DNA of 50,027 nucleotides, taken from assembly GCA_017450695.1 (NCBI GenBank), contig JAFSTA010000239.1:1-50027 (forward strand), written 5' to 3'. Position numbers and translations under genes: made by a program. Shown piece by piece: positions 21,130-30,008 of the stretch (position 1 is its first letter; the number at the start of each line of letters is the position of its first letter). This stretch comes from Kiritimatiellia bacterium (GTDB lineage Bacteria > Verrucomicrobiota > Kiritimatiellia > RFP12 > UBA1067). A model generated the notes under the pieces. It was given only the letters and a program-made list of their open reading frames with translations. It made no database searches and had not been told where the DNA came from.

Positions 21130-21869
21130 TGGAATTTGAAGACAAGGTGGTCGTCGTCACAGGCGGGGCGCAGGGTATCGGAAAGTGCTGTGTCGAATGC
21201 TTTCGGCGCGAAGGCGCGGTGGTTCATGTCATCGATATCCAGCAGGGACCGTGGTTCGTCGGAGACCTCGCCGACAAGACTGTTCTCGAACGGTTCGCCG
21301 CCGAGGTCGTTGCCAAGAGTGGACAGGTCGATGTGCTGGTCAACAATGCGAAGCCGCTTTTCAAGGGCATAGACGAATGTACCTACGAGGAATTCGCCTA
21401 TGCGCAGTCGGTCGGCGTGGTCGCGCCGTTTTACCTTGCCAAGCTCTTTCAGGATCGTTTCGCAAACGGTGCATCCATCATAAACATCTCATCCTCCCGC
21501 GACAGGATGAGCCAGCCGCAGAGCGAGAGCTACACCGCCGCCAAGGGGGGAATCGCCGCGCTCACCCACGCGCTCGCTGCGAGCCTCGCCGGCCGCGTCC
21601 GCGTCAACTCGATTTCGCCCGGCTGGATCGACACGTCGGGCAGGAAGTACGAAGGCCCTGATGCCGTACAGCACTTCGCCGGGCGTGTCGGCACCCCGAT
21701 GGATATCGCCAATATGGTTCTCTACCTCGCCTCGAATAGGGCGGGGTTCATCACTGGCGAGAACATCTACATCGACGGCGGCATGACCCGGCAGATGATC
21801 TATCACAACGATTTCGGATGGAGACTGGAAAACTGCGAGCCGTTTAAGGTAACAGAACCATTGCCATGA
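21129..21869 (+). CDS. Short-chain dehydrogenase/reductase
   Basis: A classical SDR of 246 residues: nucleotide-binding TGGAQGIG (11-18), NNA motif (VLVNNAKP), the catalytic serine region INISSS, YTAAK (Y135, K139), and the PGWIDTSG and YIDGGM segments near the C-terminus. It oxidises or reduces a hydroxyl/keto group with NAD(P). The acidic residue after strand 2 (HVIDIQQ) suggests preference for NAD(H). The substrate is unknown. Its ATG overlaps the stop of the MBL-fold gene. Confidence 0.92.
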   Translation: MEFEDKVVVVTGGAQGIGKCCVECFRREGAVVHVIDIQQGPWFVGDLADKTVLERFAAEVVAKSGQVDVLVNNAKPLFKGIDECTYEEFAYAQSVGVVAPFYLAKLFQDRFANGASIINISSSRDRMSQPQSESYTAAKGGIAALTHALAASLAGRVRVNSISPGWIDTSGRKYEGPDAVQHFAGRVGTPMDIANMVLYLASNRAGFITGENIYIDGGMTRQMIYHNDFGWRLENCEPFKVTEPLP

Positions 21870-21884
21870 CGAGGAGAGAAACGG

Positions 21885-22286
21885 ATGGAAAACTTCAAGA
21901 CAATTGACGAGGCGAGAGACTATTTCTCAAAGGACAGATTCGCTACGGATAACGGTATGACGCTTGACGAACTGGACGAGATCCATGCCGTCACAAGCTT
22001 GGTGCTTGGCGAAAGGCATAAAAACGCATATGGCGGTGTGATGGGTGGCGCGATCTTCACCCTTGCCGACTTTGCGTTTGCCGCGCTCACGAATAGCCGA
22101 GAGAGTGTGACGGTCGCCCAGCAGGTCAGCATCAACTACCTCTCTCCGCCCAAAGGCGCGAGGCTGATCGCCACGGCTCGTTACAAGAAGGATGGGCGAA
22201 GTTCCTGCGTTGTGAACGTGGATGTTGCGGATGACTCGGGGCGCGAAATCGCACAGTTCGTCGGCACGGGATTCAAACTCAAATGA
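21885..22286 (+). CDS. PaaI-type hotdog-fold thioesterase
   Basis: This 133-residue protein shows the PaaI/4HBT hotdog pattern: NAYGGVMGGAIFTLADFAFAALTNS, with the helix that follows the HGG-like turn and the conserved aspartate, then the strand VTVAQQVSINYLSPPKGARLIATA. Members hydrolyse acyl-CoA thioesters, often aromatic or dicarboxylic ones. Here the usual catalytic-site histidine is replaced (YGGVMGG), as occurs in some members. GAGGAGAGAAACGG precedes the start, 15 bases after the SDR. A REP-like hairpin follows the stop. Confidence 0.83.
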   Translation: MENFKTIDEARDYFSKDRFATDNGMTLDELDEIHAVTSLVLGERHKNAYGGVMGGAIFTLADFAFAALTNSRESVTVAQQVSINYLSPPKGARLIATARYKKDGRSSCVVNVDVADDSGREIAQFVGTGFKLK

Positions 22287-22293
22287 GTGGCGT

Positions 22294-22310
22294 GGGCGGT
22301 TGACGCCGCC
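22294..22310. repeat. REP-like GC hairpin (GGGCGGT-TGAC-GCCGCC)
   Basis: Second copy of the palindrome seen at 16855-16870, again directly after a gene stop and with the same TGAC loop and AG flank. Confidence 0.6.
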
Positions 22311-22426
22311 AGCGCGTTAAGCCCGTTACGCATTGCGCGGGATGTCGATATCAGCTACATTCAAGCATTCCTAGAGAATGGTGAATCAACCATGGGCTTG
22401 ATCCGGTACTGATAAGGAGACAAGAA

Positions 22427-22831
22427 ATGAAGGCAACCAAGAGGTTTGCGACTGCGGCGAAGTACGGGGCGGACGTCACTGGCACGCACAGGGGCGCATT
22501 CCTTCTCGACATCGCCCCGGCGACGCCGATTCCGGAAGATGCGGCGCTTCTGAAGGTCGTGGACTTCCGTTTCACGGCGGCGAACCTATACATCGAGGTC
22601 GGGAGTGATGTCACCGAGTTCGAGGAGAAGGGAACTCGGGTTCCGATGCCCGGAAACGGATTCCTGTCGCTCCGCATCGCGATGAGCTTGTCAACCGGTG
22701 CGTTGCCGCCGGAGATCCGAAACGGTCGTGCCGTCATAGACATGCCGTTCGGCGAGGAATGCTCATCGTTGCCATCGTCGCTATTCATGGAGGCGGTTCT
22801 TACAGACCGCTTCCAGACGCACATCCGTTAG
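22427..22831 (+). CDS. Hypothetical protein, 134 residues
   Basis: AAGGAGACAAGAA precedes the ATG, which supports real translation. The protein has no signal peptide or membrane helix. It is predicted to be mostly beta strand (FLLDIAPATPIPEDAALLKVVDFRFTAANLYIEVGSDV is one continuous alternating stretch in two halves). I do not recognise a family. It lies between the thioesterase gene and the C10 protease gene, 140 bases from the first and 39 from the second. It may be the remains of a longer surface protein, but nothing proves this. Confidence 0.5.
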   Translation: MKATKRFATAAKYGADVTGTHRGAFLLDIAPATPIPEDAALLKVVDFRFTAANLYIEVGSDVTEFEEKGTRVPMPGNGFLSLRIAMSLSTGALPPEIRNGRAVIDMPFGEECSSLPSSLFMEAVLTDRFQTHIR

Positions 22832-22870
22832 AGGATTGGATAGAGGATTGAATCAGAGTTCTGGAAAAAC

Positions 22871-25800
22871 ATGATGAAAAAGATACTGTTTGCAGGTGTT
22901 GCCACACTGGTCGCGTTGTCGGTAACTGCGCGTGAGATTTCGTCTGAGGAGGCCGTTCGGGCCGCCGCCGCATGGGTGCGGCGTGACAGCGCACCGCTCG
23001 GCTCGGCGCTCTTGTCGGCCGGTGCCGCCGAAGTGCGCACCGTTTCCAGCGATGCCGGCATCCCGCTCTTCCATGTTGTTCGTATGGCCGACGGCGGCAC
23101 GGTTGTCCTGTCCGCCGAGAGTGGTGTCACGCCTGTCATCGCCTTCTTCGACGGCGAAGCGTCGGCTGAGGACAATCCGCTTCTGGACATCCTCCGCGCC
23201 GACATGGCGAACCGCCTCGCGCATATAGCCGCCGTGTGCACGGCGGCGGGAGGGACTCGTTCCGGTTCGTCCGCTTTCGAAAGCAGTCGATTGCAGTCGA
23301 GGACAATCGAATCTACGCAAGGGAAGGATGCGTTTGCCGCCGCTGAGGCGGTCTGGGAGGCGCTCCTCGCCGAAGACGAAAGGTTCGCAGTGAAGGGCGG
23401 TGGCCGCAAGGCGGCGAGCATCCCCGACGTCAACGGCCTCTCCGACTTGCGTGTGGCGCCGTTCCTCTCGACGACCTGGTATCAGGAAGGCAACGCCGCG
23501 AACTATTACACGCCGCCGTACGCCGTCGGCAACCCCGACAACTATCCCTGCGGCTGCGTCGCCCTCGTCGGCGCCGAAATCGCCAATTACTGGCGGTTCC
23601 CGACGACCGCCTGCCCGCCGGTCACGAACCTCTGCTGGGTCGGCGGCACCGCCGCCAACTACGTCTCCATGGGCGGCACCTACGACTGGGAGAACATGCC
23701 TGCGGACTTCTCCTCGCTGACGGACGACCAGAAGCGGGCCGTCGGCCGCCTCTGCTACGACTTCGGCGTCGCGACGCAGATGGAGTGGGGGCCGCAGGAG
23801 TCCGGCACGGCCGGCTCCATGCTCGGCGTGGCGTTCCGCGATGTCTTCGGTTACGCGAGCGCCGTGGCGTATTCCCACGCCACCGACGCGATGCCCTCCA
23901 ATCTCGTCGGGCGGGCCATCCTCGCCAACCTCGACGCCAAATGCCCCGTGGCGGTCGGACTCTACGGCCACGAAGCCGTCGCCGACGGCTACGGCTACGC
24001 CTCCGGGACGCTCTACACCCATGTCAACCTCGGCTGGGGCGGCGCCGGAAACGTCTGGTACAACCTCCCCGAAGTCGAAGTCGATGAGGGCGGCATCCGC
24101 TACTCCAGCTCGATTCTCGATACCGTGGTGTTCAACATCCACCCGACGGCGAGCGGCGAACTGCTGACGGGCCGCGTCCTCGACGAAAACGGCGACCCCG
24201 TTTCCGGCGCGACGGTGACCGCCGTGGGCGGCGGCGCCACCGTTTCCGGCACGACCGACGCGCACGGCATCTACGCGCTTCGCGTCGAGGGCGGCAGGTC
24301 GTGGACGGTCGTGGCGACGGACGGCAGCCTGGCGGGTTCCCGCCCGGTTGCCGTCGGCTCGTCCTCCTCCGCCGTGTGCATAAGGGAGCAGGGCGGGGTG
24401 CGGATTTCCGACTGCGGCGCCGTCGGCAACAGCTGGGGCAACGACATCGTGCTCGGCGCAGCCGGAACAAGCCCGATCCTCTTCGTCGATGCCGCGACCG
24501 GGAGCGACGCGAACGACGGCTCGTCCTGGGAGACGGCCAAGGCGTCCATCCAGGCGGCAATCGACATCGTGGAGGCGGGTTTCGCCACCAACGCCGTCGT
24601 CCTCGTGAACGACGGCCGCTACGAGCCGATCGTCGCGATGAACGATATCCCGTTCAGCATCTGCTCGGTCAACGGCCCCGAGGCCGCCATCATCGACGGT
24701 TCGCTCCAGTGGGCGCGCGGCGTAACCAACCGCTGCGCGACGCTAGGGGCGGCGACCGCCCACACGAACACCGTCCTCTTCGGCTTCACCCTGACGAACG
24801 GCCGTACGCCGACGAACGGCGTCACCGCGGTTGTGTCCGGTGGCGGTTCCTGCTACGGGAAGTTGGTGGGCTGCACCTTGACTGGCAACGCGGCAAAGTA
24901 CGGCGGCGGAGCCTATCGCGGCATCCTGGAAGAATGCGTCCTCACCAACAACACCGCCGCAAGCTACGGCGGCGCGACCTACTTCGTGACGCTGGAGGAC
25001 TGCATGGTTGCGGACAACTCCGCGAGGAACGGCGGTGGTGTCAGCTATGGATCGGCAAACCGCTGCACCATCGCCGGAAACGCCGCAGGCTATTCTGGCG
25101 GCGGAGCCGATTACGCGACGTTGACGCGGTGCATCATCACCAACAACACGGCCGTCAACTACGGCGGTGGCGCGGAAGGCAAAACGCTCAAGTTCTGTAC
25201 GGTGGTCGGGAACTCCGCCGGTGTGTTCGGCGGCGGCGCATACAACGCGACGCTGGACGACTGCACGGTGTCGCACAACACGGCCGTCAATTCCGGCGGC
25301 GGAGTTTACGGCTCCTACGGCGGTGTCGCGAACGGTTGCACGATCATGCTCAACACGGCCGCGAACGGCGGCGGCTCCTACGGCGCCACGCTCAACAGCT
25401 GTATTCTCTGGAGCAATACGGCGTCCGGCGGTGGCGGCGGCGCCAGCAACGGGACGCTCAACAACTGTACGGTCGCGAACAACACGGCCGACACGGGCGG
25501 CGGCACCTACTACGCCACGGTCAACAACTGCATTGTCTGGAACAACACGGCGGCGAGCCGCCCCGCCCACTACGGCGCGACATGTCGGTATTCGTGCCTC
25601 GACGTCGCGCCTGTCGCTGCCGATGACGGCGGCGGCAACATCGTCACCAACGTCCCCGGATTCGTCAATGCCGAGTACGGCGATTTCCACCTCCTTGCCG
25701 ACTCGCCGTGCATCGACGCCGGGACGAACGAGTTCGCGACAACCGATGCCGACTTCTACGGAGACATGCGCGTCGTCGGCGGGCGCGTGGACATGGGCGC

Positions 25801-26158
25801 GAGCGAGTTTCAGCCCGCGCTTTCGGGTTACGCCGCCTGGGCGGCGGTGAACGGCCTCGGCGCGGCGGACATCGTGACGGACGGCCAGCCCAACATCATC
25901 CGTTATGTCTTCGACAGACCGAGCGGCGCCTGCAACCCGTTCACGGGCATCACGTTCAACGAACAGGGCAAGCCCGTGATCCACACGCTTGTGCCGATCA
26001 ACACCGACGGCGTGACGGTCAAGGTGCTCTCCTCCGCGAGCCTCACGGACTGGTCGCAGGCCAAGTGGAAATTGCTCACGATCGAATCCGGCGGCGTCCT
26101 CGTATTCGAGACCGACACAGATCCTTCCCGCTTCTACAAGCTGACGGTTGTCTATTAG
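22871..26158 (+). CDS. Exported C10 (streptopain-like) cysteine protease fused to a beta-helix adhesin domain
   Basis: The 1095-residue protein has, in order: a signal peptide (1-20), a streptopain-type propeptide (about 22-120), and a C10 catalytic domain. The catalytic domain carries the cysteine in PCGCVALVGAEIANYW (C229), the histidine in GHEAVADGYGY (H367) and HVNLGWGG. Then come a CarboxypepD_reg-like beta sandwich (about 434-505), a right-handed parallel beta-helix (about 535-950, opening GSDANDGSSWETAKASIQAA, with about 15 repeats of the N-T-A-x-x-x-GGG type), and a C-terminal domain ending in RFYKLTVVY. A protease that can be tethered or deployed at the surface is likely. Codons are strongly biased to gcc/ggc compared with its neighbours. 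The ribosome site is weak; ATG 22874 is equally possible. Confidence 0.83.
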   Translation: MMKKILFAGVATLVALSVTAREISSEEAVRAAAAWVRRDSAPLGSALLSAGAAEVRTVSSDAGIPLFHVVRMADGGTVVLSAESGVTPVIAFFDGEASAEDNPLLDILRADMANRLAHIAAVCTAAGGTRSGSSAFESSRLQSRTIESTQGKDAFAAAEAVWEALLAEDERFAVKGGGRKAASIPDVNGLSDLRVAPFLSTTWYQEGNAANYYTPPYAVGNPDNYPCGCVALVGAEIANYWRFPTTACPPVTNLCWVGGTAANYVSMGGTYDWENMPADFSSLTDDQKRAVGRLCYDFGVATQMEWGPQESGTAGSMLGVAFRDVFGYASAVAYSHATDAMPSNLVGRAILANLDAKCPVAVGLYGHEAVADGYGYASGTLYTHVNLGWGGAGNVWYNLPEVEVDEGGIRYSSSILDTVVFNIHPTASGELLTGRVLDENGDPVSGATVTAVGGGATVSGTTDAHGIYALRVEGGRSWTVVATDGSLAGSRPVAVGSSSSAVCIREQGGVRISDCGAVGNSWGNDIVLGAAGTSPILFVDAATGSDANDGSSWETAKASIQAAIDIVEAGFATNAVVLVNDGRYEPIVAMNDIPFSICSVNGPEAAIIDGSLQWARGVTNRCATLGAATAHTNTVLFGFTLTNGRTPTNGVTAVVSGGGSCYGKLVGCTLTGNAAKYGGGAYRGILEECVLTNNTAASYGGATYFVTLEDCMVADNSARNGGGVSYGSANRCTIAGNAAGYSGGGADYATLTRCIITNNTAVNYGGGAEGKTLKFCTVVGNSAGVFGGGAYNATLDDCTVSHNTAVNSGGGVYGSYGGVANGCTIMLNTAANGGGSYGATLNSCILWSNTASGGGGGASNGTLNNCTVANNTADTGGGTYYATVNNCIVWNNTAASRPAHYGATCRYSCLDVAPVAADDGGGNIVTNVPGFVNAEYGDFHLLADSPCIDAGTNEFATTDADFYGDMRVVGGRVDMGASEFQPALSGYAAWAAVNGLGAADIVTDGQPNIIRYVFDRPSGACNPFTGITFNEQGKPVIHTLVPINTDGVTVKVLSSASLTDWSQAKWKLLTIESGGVLVFETDTDPSRFYKLTVVY

Positions 26159-26207
26159 CCCGTTTCCTGTGCGGAGTGCAGGAATGGAAATGAGGATAAC
26201 TTCTCCG

Positions 26208-26307
26208 ATTGTTCACAATTGTCATCAATGCCACAAATAAAAATTGAAATGGGATTGTGATTTGTGACATTGCTGGCATTTGTGAACATTTGTGATTTGT
26301 GAACAAT
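26208..26307. repeat. AT-rich inverted repeat with TGTTCACA words
   Basis: ATTGTTCACAA (26208-26218) is repeated as TTGTGAACAAT (26297-26307). A further TGTGAACAT lies at 26281-26289. It could fold into a long imperfect hairpin after the protease gene. Confidence 0.5.
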
Positions 26308-26337
26308 GAAGTGATAGGCGAGCGAGTTAAGCAATGC

Positions 26338-26357
26338 GGACGCGACGGGGCGCGTCC
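26338..26357. repeat. REP-like palindrome with ACGGGG/CCCCGT loop
   Basis: GGACGCG (26338-26344), loop ACGGGG, CGCGTCC (26351-26357). It is the reverse-strand counterpart of the palindromes at 41885-41904 and 42005-42024. Confidence 0.6.
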
Positions 26358-26621
26358 CTCTCCGAAGAGAGGAAAAGTTAAATCGCTTCGCTTTTAAATG
26401 GTCAACCAGTTAAAAGGCATTGCGGACGCGCGATATGCGGGGCAGTGGACCAACCACCCAACCACACCACTACTCAACCACCTCTGCGCGGCGACATTCC
26501 GACACGCCCCTGTCGCTCGCCGCTTGTCACGCGTCCCCATCTTCTCGGCTTTTCAGCTGGCGCGAAGCGCCCCCCCAAGCCGATTGCCTATTCGGGGATG
26601 AAATAAATGCCCGAATGGATA

Positions 26622-26650
26622 TTGTACGTTCTGGGCTTTCGGTGTATTTT
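26622..26650 (+). promoter_or_regulatory. Promoter TTGTAC-17-TATTTT, leaderless arrangement
   Basis: TTGTAC (26622-26627) and TATTTT (26645-26650) are 17 bp apart and the ATG follows 6 nt later at 26657. No ribosome site is present. Confidence 0.5.
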
Positions 26651-26656
26651 TGTTTC

Positions 26657-28273
26657 ATGTGCTATGTGAAAGTAATAGATTACCGTATCTTGCTGCTTGT
26701 TTTTGTCTTTTCCGCAGCGGGTTCTTCCCTTGCTGCCGAGACGAACGGAACCGTTGCCGCCGCGAGAGAGATTGATCCGGCAAAGCTGGAGTTCAAACTG
26801 CTTGCCACGCGCCGGTTTATGCTGGACAACGAGGTGATGCTCTCGGAGTTCGTGCCGGGAGCGTCGGCGCGTCCCAGTCTGCAGAATCCGCTGATGCCCT
26901 ATTGTTCCAATCCGCGTCCGAAACTCTCCTACGGGAAGGGAGCGGTGACATTCTCCGCGCCTGCCGACGTCGCTTCGGAAGGCGTCCTCTTCGTCGGCGC
27001 GTTTCATCCCGGCGTACACTTCTCGGCAGACGTGCAGTCGCTTTCCGAAGGAGGCTCAGCCCTGCTGTGTATCGCGCCGTACGACGGTTCGTTCCGCACG
27101 CGCGTCCGTGCGGAACCGGGGAAGCCCGTCGAGTTCGAGCAGACCTGGGAAGGGAAGAAACTCGCGGCAAAGTTAGACCGCCCGCAGGTCGTGCCTCCGC
27201 CGCCGTTCCGTCTTTCGGCGATCGTGGCCGGACCGACGATCCTCATTGCGGTGCGCAAGGACAATGACGTGCGTTATCTAGGATCTGTCTCGCTGGTGGA
27301 GGATCCGGAGATAGACATCCGCCGGCGGGATTTTGCCGGGAAGCTCAAGTGTGCGGCGGGCGCGTGGCTGCCGCCGGGTGGGAAGGCGTCGCTTTCGCGC
27401 GCGGCTGTGACACTCACGGCGGGCGTCGGCCAGGCTGATTTCCGCATCGTCACCGACGGTCCCAGCTGCCGCCCGTACCTGGAGAACGGGCGCATCTTCT
27501 GCACCTTCTCCGCCCGCGCCGGTCTGAAGTACACGAAATCCGTGGCGAGTTTCAACCCGTCCGTCTTCGACTTCCGCATGGAGGGGATTCTTCTCACCAG
27601 TTACGGCGATGACGATCCGCTTCTGCGAAATGACGGCGTCGGCCATGTGTTCCGCGACAAGGACGGGACGTGGAAGGCGACTGCTGTCGGTTGGTCCACG
27701 ACGACACATGACCTCACCACCCGCAGGGGAAGCGGGCTGGTGGCCTGCGAGACGCGCGAGAATCCGCTGCACGGCATACACGTCCTGCGGGCCAAACCGC
27801 TCGTGGTCGGCAGCGGCATCAAGAGCGAGGATGCCTACGTCACCTTCGACGCGGCGACGAACAAGTGGCGTCTCGCCACTTCCTCCTTCGGCAAGGGACT
27901 TCGCGCCCGCCTGTGGGAGTCCGATAACTGGGACGGTCCCTACGCGCAGATCGCGGGACCGGTCGAGTTCGACTCCACCGGTTGCGAGATCATGGATTTC
28001 GGCGGGCGCAAGTATGTGATGACGGCGAACGTAGATCGCAAGCGCCCCATCTACGAGTATCCGTCCCTGAAGTATGTGGGCGAACTCAAGCTCGATTTCG
28101 ATCCCTACAACAAGGAGTGTTCCAACGGCCGCATCTTCATGGCGTTCGCGGAACTGCCGGAGGGATTCCCGTACCGGTACATCCTGTTGACGATGGACCG
28201 CCAGAACTTCCCCGGCATGCCGAGTCCAAACTGGACGTACGGCGCGATGTACCTCTACGGCGCGAACCCCTGA
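26657..28273 (+). CDS. Exported glycosidase-like (beta-propeller) protein
   Basis: The 538-residue protein has a signal peptide (MCYVKVIDYRILLLVFVFSAAGSSLA). The region from about 300 on resembles the five-bladed beta-propeller fold of GH43/GH32-type enzymes: GILLTSYGDDDPLLRNDGVGHVFRDKDGTW..., then EDAYVTFDAATNKWRLATSSFGKG, WESDNWDGPY and GRKYVMTANVDRK. The alternating D-P-x and E-D-A-Y segments fit blade starts, but I cannot assign the three catalytic acids. The N-terminal 270 residues look like a beta-sandwich. The start is chosen at 26657 because it yields a proper signal peptide and sits 6 nt after a -10 box. A sugar-acting role is inferred. Confidence 0.62.
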   Translation: MCYVKVIDYRILLLVFVFSAAGSSLAAETNGTVAAAREIDPAKLEFKLLATRRFMLDNEVMLSEFVPGASARPSLQNPLMPYCSNPRPKLSYGKGAVTFSAPADVASEGVLFVGAFHPGVHFSADVQSLSEGGSALLCIAPYDGSFRTRVRAEPGKPVEFEQTWEGKKLAAKLDRPQVVPPPPFRLSAIVAGPTILIAVRKDNDVRYLGSVSLVEDPEIDIRRRDFAGKLKCAAGAWLPPGGKASLSRAAVTLTAGVGQADFRIVTDGPSCRPYLENGRIFCTFSARAGLKYTKSVASFNPSVFDFRMEGILLTSYGDDDPLLRNDGVGHVFRDKDGTWKATAVGWSTTTHDLTTRRGSGLVACETRENPLHGIHVLRAKPLVVGSGIKSEDAYVTFDAATNKWRLATSSFGKGLRARLWESDNWDGPYAQIAGPVEFDSTGCEIMDFGGRKYVMTANVDRKRPIYEYPSLKYVGELKLDFDPYNKECSNGRIFMAFAELPEGFPYRYILLTMDRQNFPGMPSPNWTYGAMYLYGANP

Positions 28274-28332
28274 CTCCGAACCAGAATATGTCTCCCATTT
28301 CACCATCCTCATTCGTAAGATTCGACGCGCGC

Positions 28333-28361
28333 TTGTGCGGCGTTCGACGCTTTGCTATACT
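28333..28361 (+). promoter_or_regulatory. Promoter TTGTGC-17-TATACT with extended TG
   Basis: TTGTGC (28333-28338) and TATACT (28356-28361) are 17 bp apart, and TGC directly precedes the -10, making it extended. AAGGAG (28370-28375) and ATG 28385 follow. Confidence 0.68.
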
Positions 28362-28384
28362 AATTCCGCAAGGAGTGATGGAAA

Positions 28385-29989
28385 ATGGATAAGAAAATCA
28401 AAGTGCCGACGACAGGGGTGTCCGACTTTCGGGAACTCATTCTTGGGGGCAAGGGAAAGTATGTCGATAAGACGGAGATATTATACAATCTTGCCTCCGA
28501 GGCGGATCAGCAGCTGTTCATCTCCCGCCCGCGTCGTTTCGGCAAGTCGCTCATGCTCTCCACGCTCCAGTCGATGTTCGAGGGACACCGCGAACTATTC
28601 CGGGAACTCGCCATTAACTCCCTGCCGTGGGAGGGATGGGAGACTCCCACGCCCGTGTACAAATTCACGATGTCCGATGCGGTAGGCGACACCTACGATG
28701 CGTTCAAGGAAGAGTTGGGGAATCTAGTTGACGACCTGTTCGAGCAAGCCGGAATCCCGTTGCCGGACAAAGGGACCGCCGCCGGAAGGTTCAACAAATT
28801 CCTCAAGGCCGCAGCCGCGAAGTCGCCGACGAAAAAAATCGTCATCCTCATTGACGAATACGACGAACCGGTCGCCAAGTTCCTCGACGACCTTGGCACG
28901 CTCCACAAAGTTCGTTCGGTTCTCCATGATTTCTACGAGAAGCTCAAGGTCAACTCCGGTGCCATCCGCTTCCTGATGATGACGGGCGTCACGAAGCTGA
29001 CCAAACTCTCGGTGTTCTCCGGCTTGAACCACTTGACAGACCTCTCGATGTCGCCGGCGTACGCCACGCTTCTCGGCTACACGCCAGACGAGTTGGACGG
29101 TTCCCTGCGCGAGAACGTGGAGGTGTTCGCCGAAAAGAACGGGATGGACTTCGAGGCGGCGAAAACGGCACTCCTTTCCTGGTACGACGGCTATCGTTTC
29201 TCGCCCGACTCCGAGGCGAAGGTCTGCAATCCCGTGTCGCTGGGCAAGGCGCTAAAGGAAGGGAAACTCGCCAACTACTGGGAGACGACGGGCCGTGCCA
29301 CGATGATCGTGAACCGCATCAAGGCCGCCGACGAGATCCCCGCCGACCTGGACGGCATGGTCGTGGATCCATTGGAGCTTGACGTGTGCGACGCCGAGAC
29401 GATGCCGCTTGCCGCGTTGCTGTACCAGGGCGGCTATCTGACGATTAAGCGCGTCCGTCCGTCCGGACGTATCGACCTCGGCATCCCGAACGAGGAAGTT
29501 TCAGGCTCACTCGCAAAAGGCTATGTTTCATCGATTCTCCACAACGGCATTTCTGACTGGAATGAAGAGCTGGCGGACGCGCAGGATGACCTGATTGAAA
29601 AAGGCGTGGAAACGTTGTTGAGCAAGAACCTGAAAGCCGCGTTCGCCACCGTGCCGCACGAGTGGAAGATTGAGGACGAGAAGGAGGTGAAGCGCTACTT
29701 CCTCCTCTTCATGAAGTTGATCGGCGCGGACATCTCCGGCGAGCGGCAGAGTGCGCGGGGACGCGCGGATGCGATCCTGAAGGACAAGAACGGCGTCTAT
29801 GTGTTTGAGTTCAAGTACGGGAAGACCGCGCGGGAAGCGCTGGAACAGGCGCGGACGAAAGAGTACGCCAGCCCGTGGCTCGACGCCGACCTGCCCGTCT
29901 TTTACGTGGGCGTGAACTACAATCCGCAGCAGCGCGGCATCGACGATCCGCTCGTGGAGCCGTTGAAGAGGACGGAACCTTGCAACTGA
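28385..29989 (+). CDS. AAA-ATPase-like / PD-(D/E)XK nuclease-like protein (PF09820 + PF08011 type)
   Basis: The 534-residue protein is typical of a family that is widespread and often multicopy in Bacteroidetes and anaerobes. The N-terminal P-loop reads RPRRFGKSL (48-56) after YVDKTE, and the Walker B-like ILIDEYDEP lies near 152-160. The C-terminal PDDEXK_9 domain has the nuclease core GRADAILKDKNGVYVFEFKYGK in two parts (D near 461, E-x-K near 474-476) and the closing strand VFYVGVNYNPQQRGIDDP. The cellular role of the family is unproven; links to mobile elements are suspected. It has its own promoter and the phase-variable surface gene begins 20 bases after its stop. A tail of a homologue is found at 47603-47992. 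Confidence 0.88.
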   Translation: MDKKIKVPTTGVSDFRELILGGKGKYVDKTEILYNLASEADQQLFISRPRRFGKSLMLSTLQSMFEGHRELFRELAINSLPWEGWETPTPVYKFTMSDAVGDTYDAFKEELGNLVDDLFEQAGIPLPDKGTAAGRFNKFLKAAAAKSPTKKIVILIDEYDEPVAKFLDDLGTLHKVRSVLHDFYEKLKVNSGAIRFLMMTGVTKLTKLSVFSGLNHLTDLSMSPAYATLLGYTPDELDGSLRENVEVFAEKNGMDFEAAKTALLSWYDGYRFSPDSEAKVCNPVSLGKALKEGKLANYWETTGRATMIVNRIKAADEIPADLDGMVVDPLELDVCDAETMPLAALLYQGGYLTIKRVRPSGRIDLGIPNEEVSGSLAKGYVSSILHNGISDWNEELADAQDDLIEKGVETLLSKNLKAAFATVPHEWKIEDEKEVKRYFLLFMKLIGADISGERQSARGRADAILKDKNGVYVFEFKYGKTAREALEQARTKEYASPWLDADLPVFYVGVNYNPQQRGIDDPLVEPLKRTEPCN

Positions 29990-30008
29990 GACGAATGAGG
30001 GAAAAGAC

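Larger units (their letters stand above)
26159..26656. other. 498-bp intergenic region with hairpins and low-complexity DNA
   Basis: The region contains an AT-rich inverted repeat (26208-26307), a GC palindrome (26338-26357), a perfect CCTCTC-CGAA-GAGAGG hairpin (26357-26372), a CTTTTAA/TTAAAAG pair (26391-26416), CCAACCACC-type repeats (about 26450-26491), and the promoter for the next gene (26622-26650). No convincing gene lies within it. An open frame entering from 26420 lacks a ribosome site and ends in the promoter. Confidence 0.6.

Noticed and set aside
24840-25560. DNA-level tandem repeat array
   Set aside because: The periodicity is the coding of beta-helix rungs (N-T-A...GGG) in one intact frame, not an independent repeat element.
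24743-25984. Long - strand open frame opposite the C10 protease/beta-helix gene
   Set aside because: High-GC third positions keep other frames open. The translation has no family features and no ribosome site.
26420-26656. N-terminal extension of the beta-propeller-like protein
   Set aside because: It would bury the signal peptide 79 residues in, crosses low-complexity repeats and has no ribosome site.
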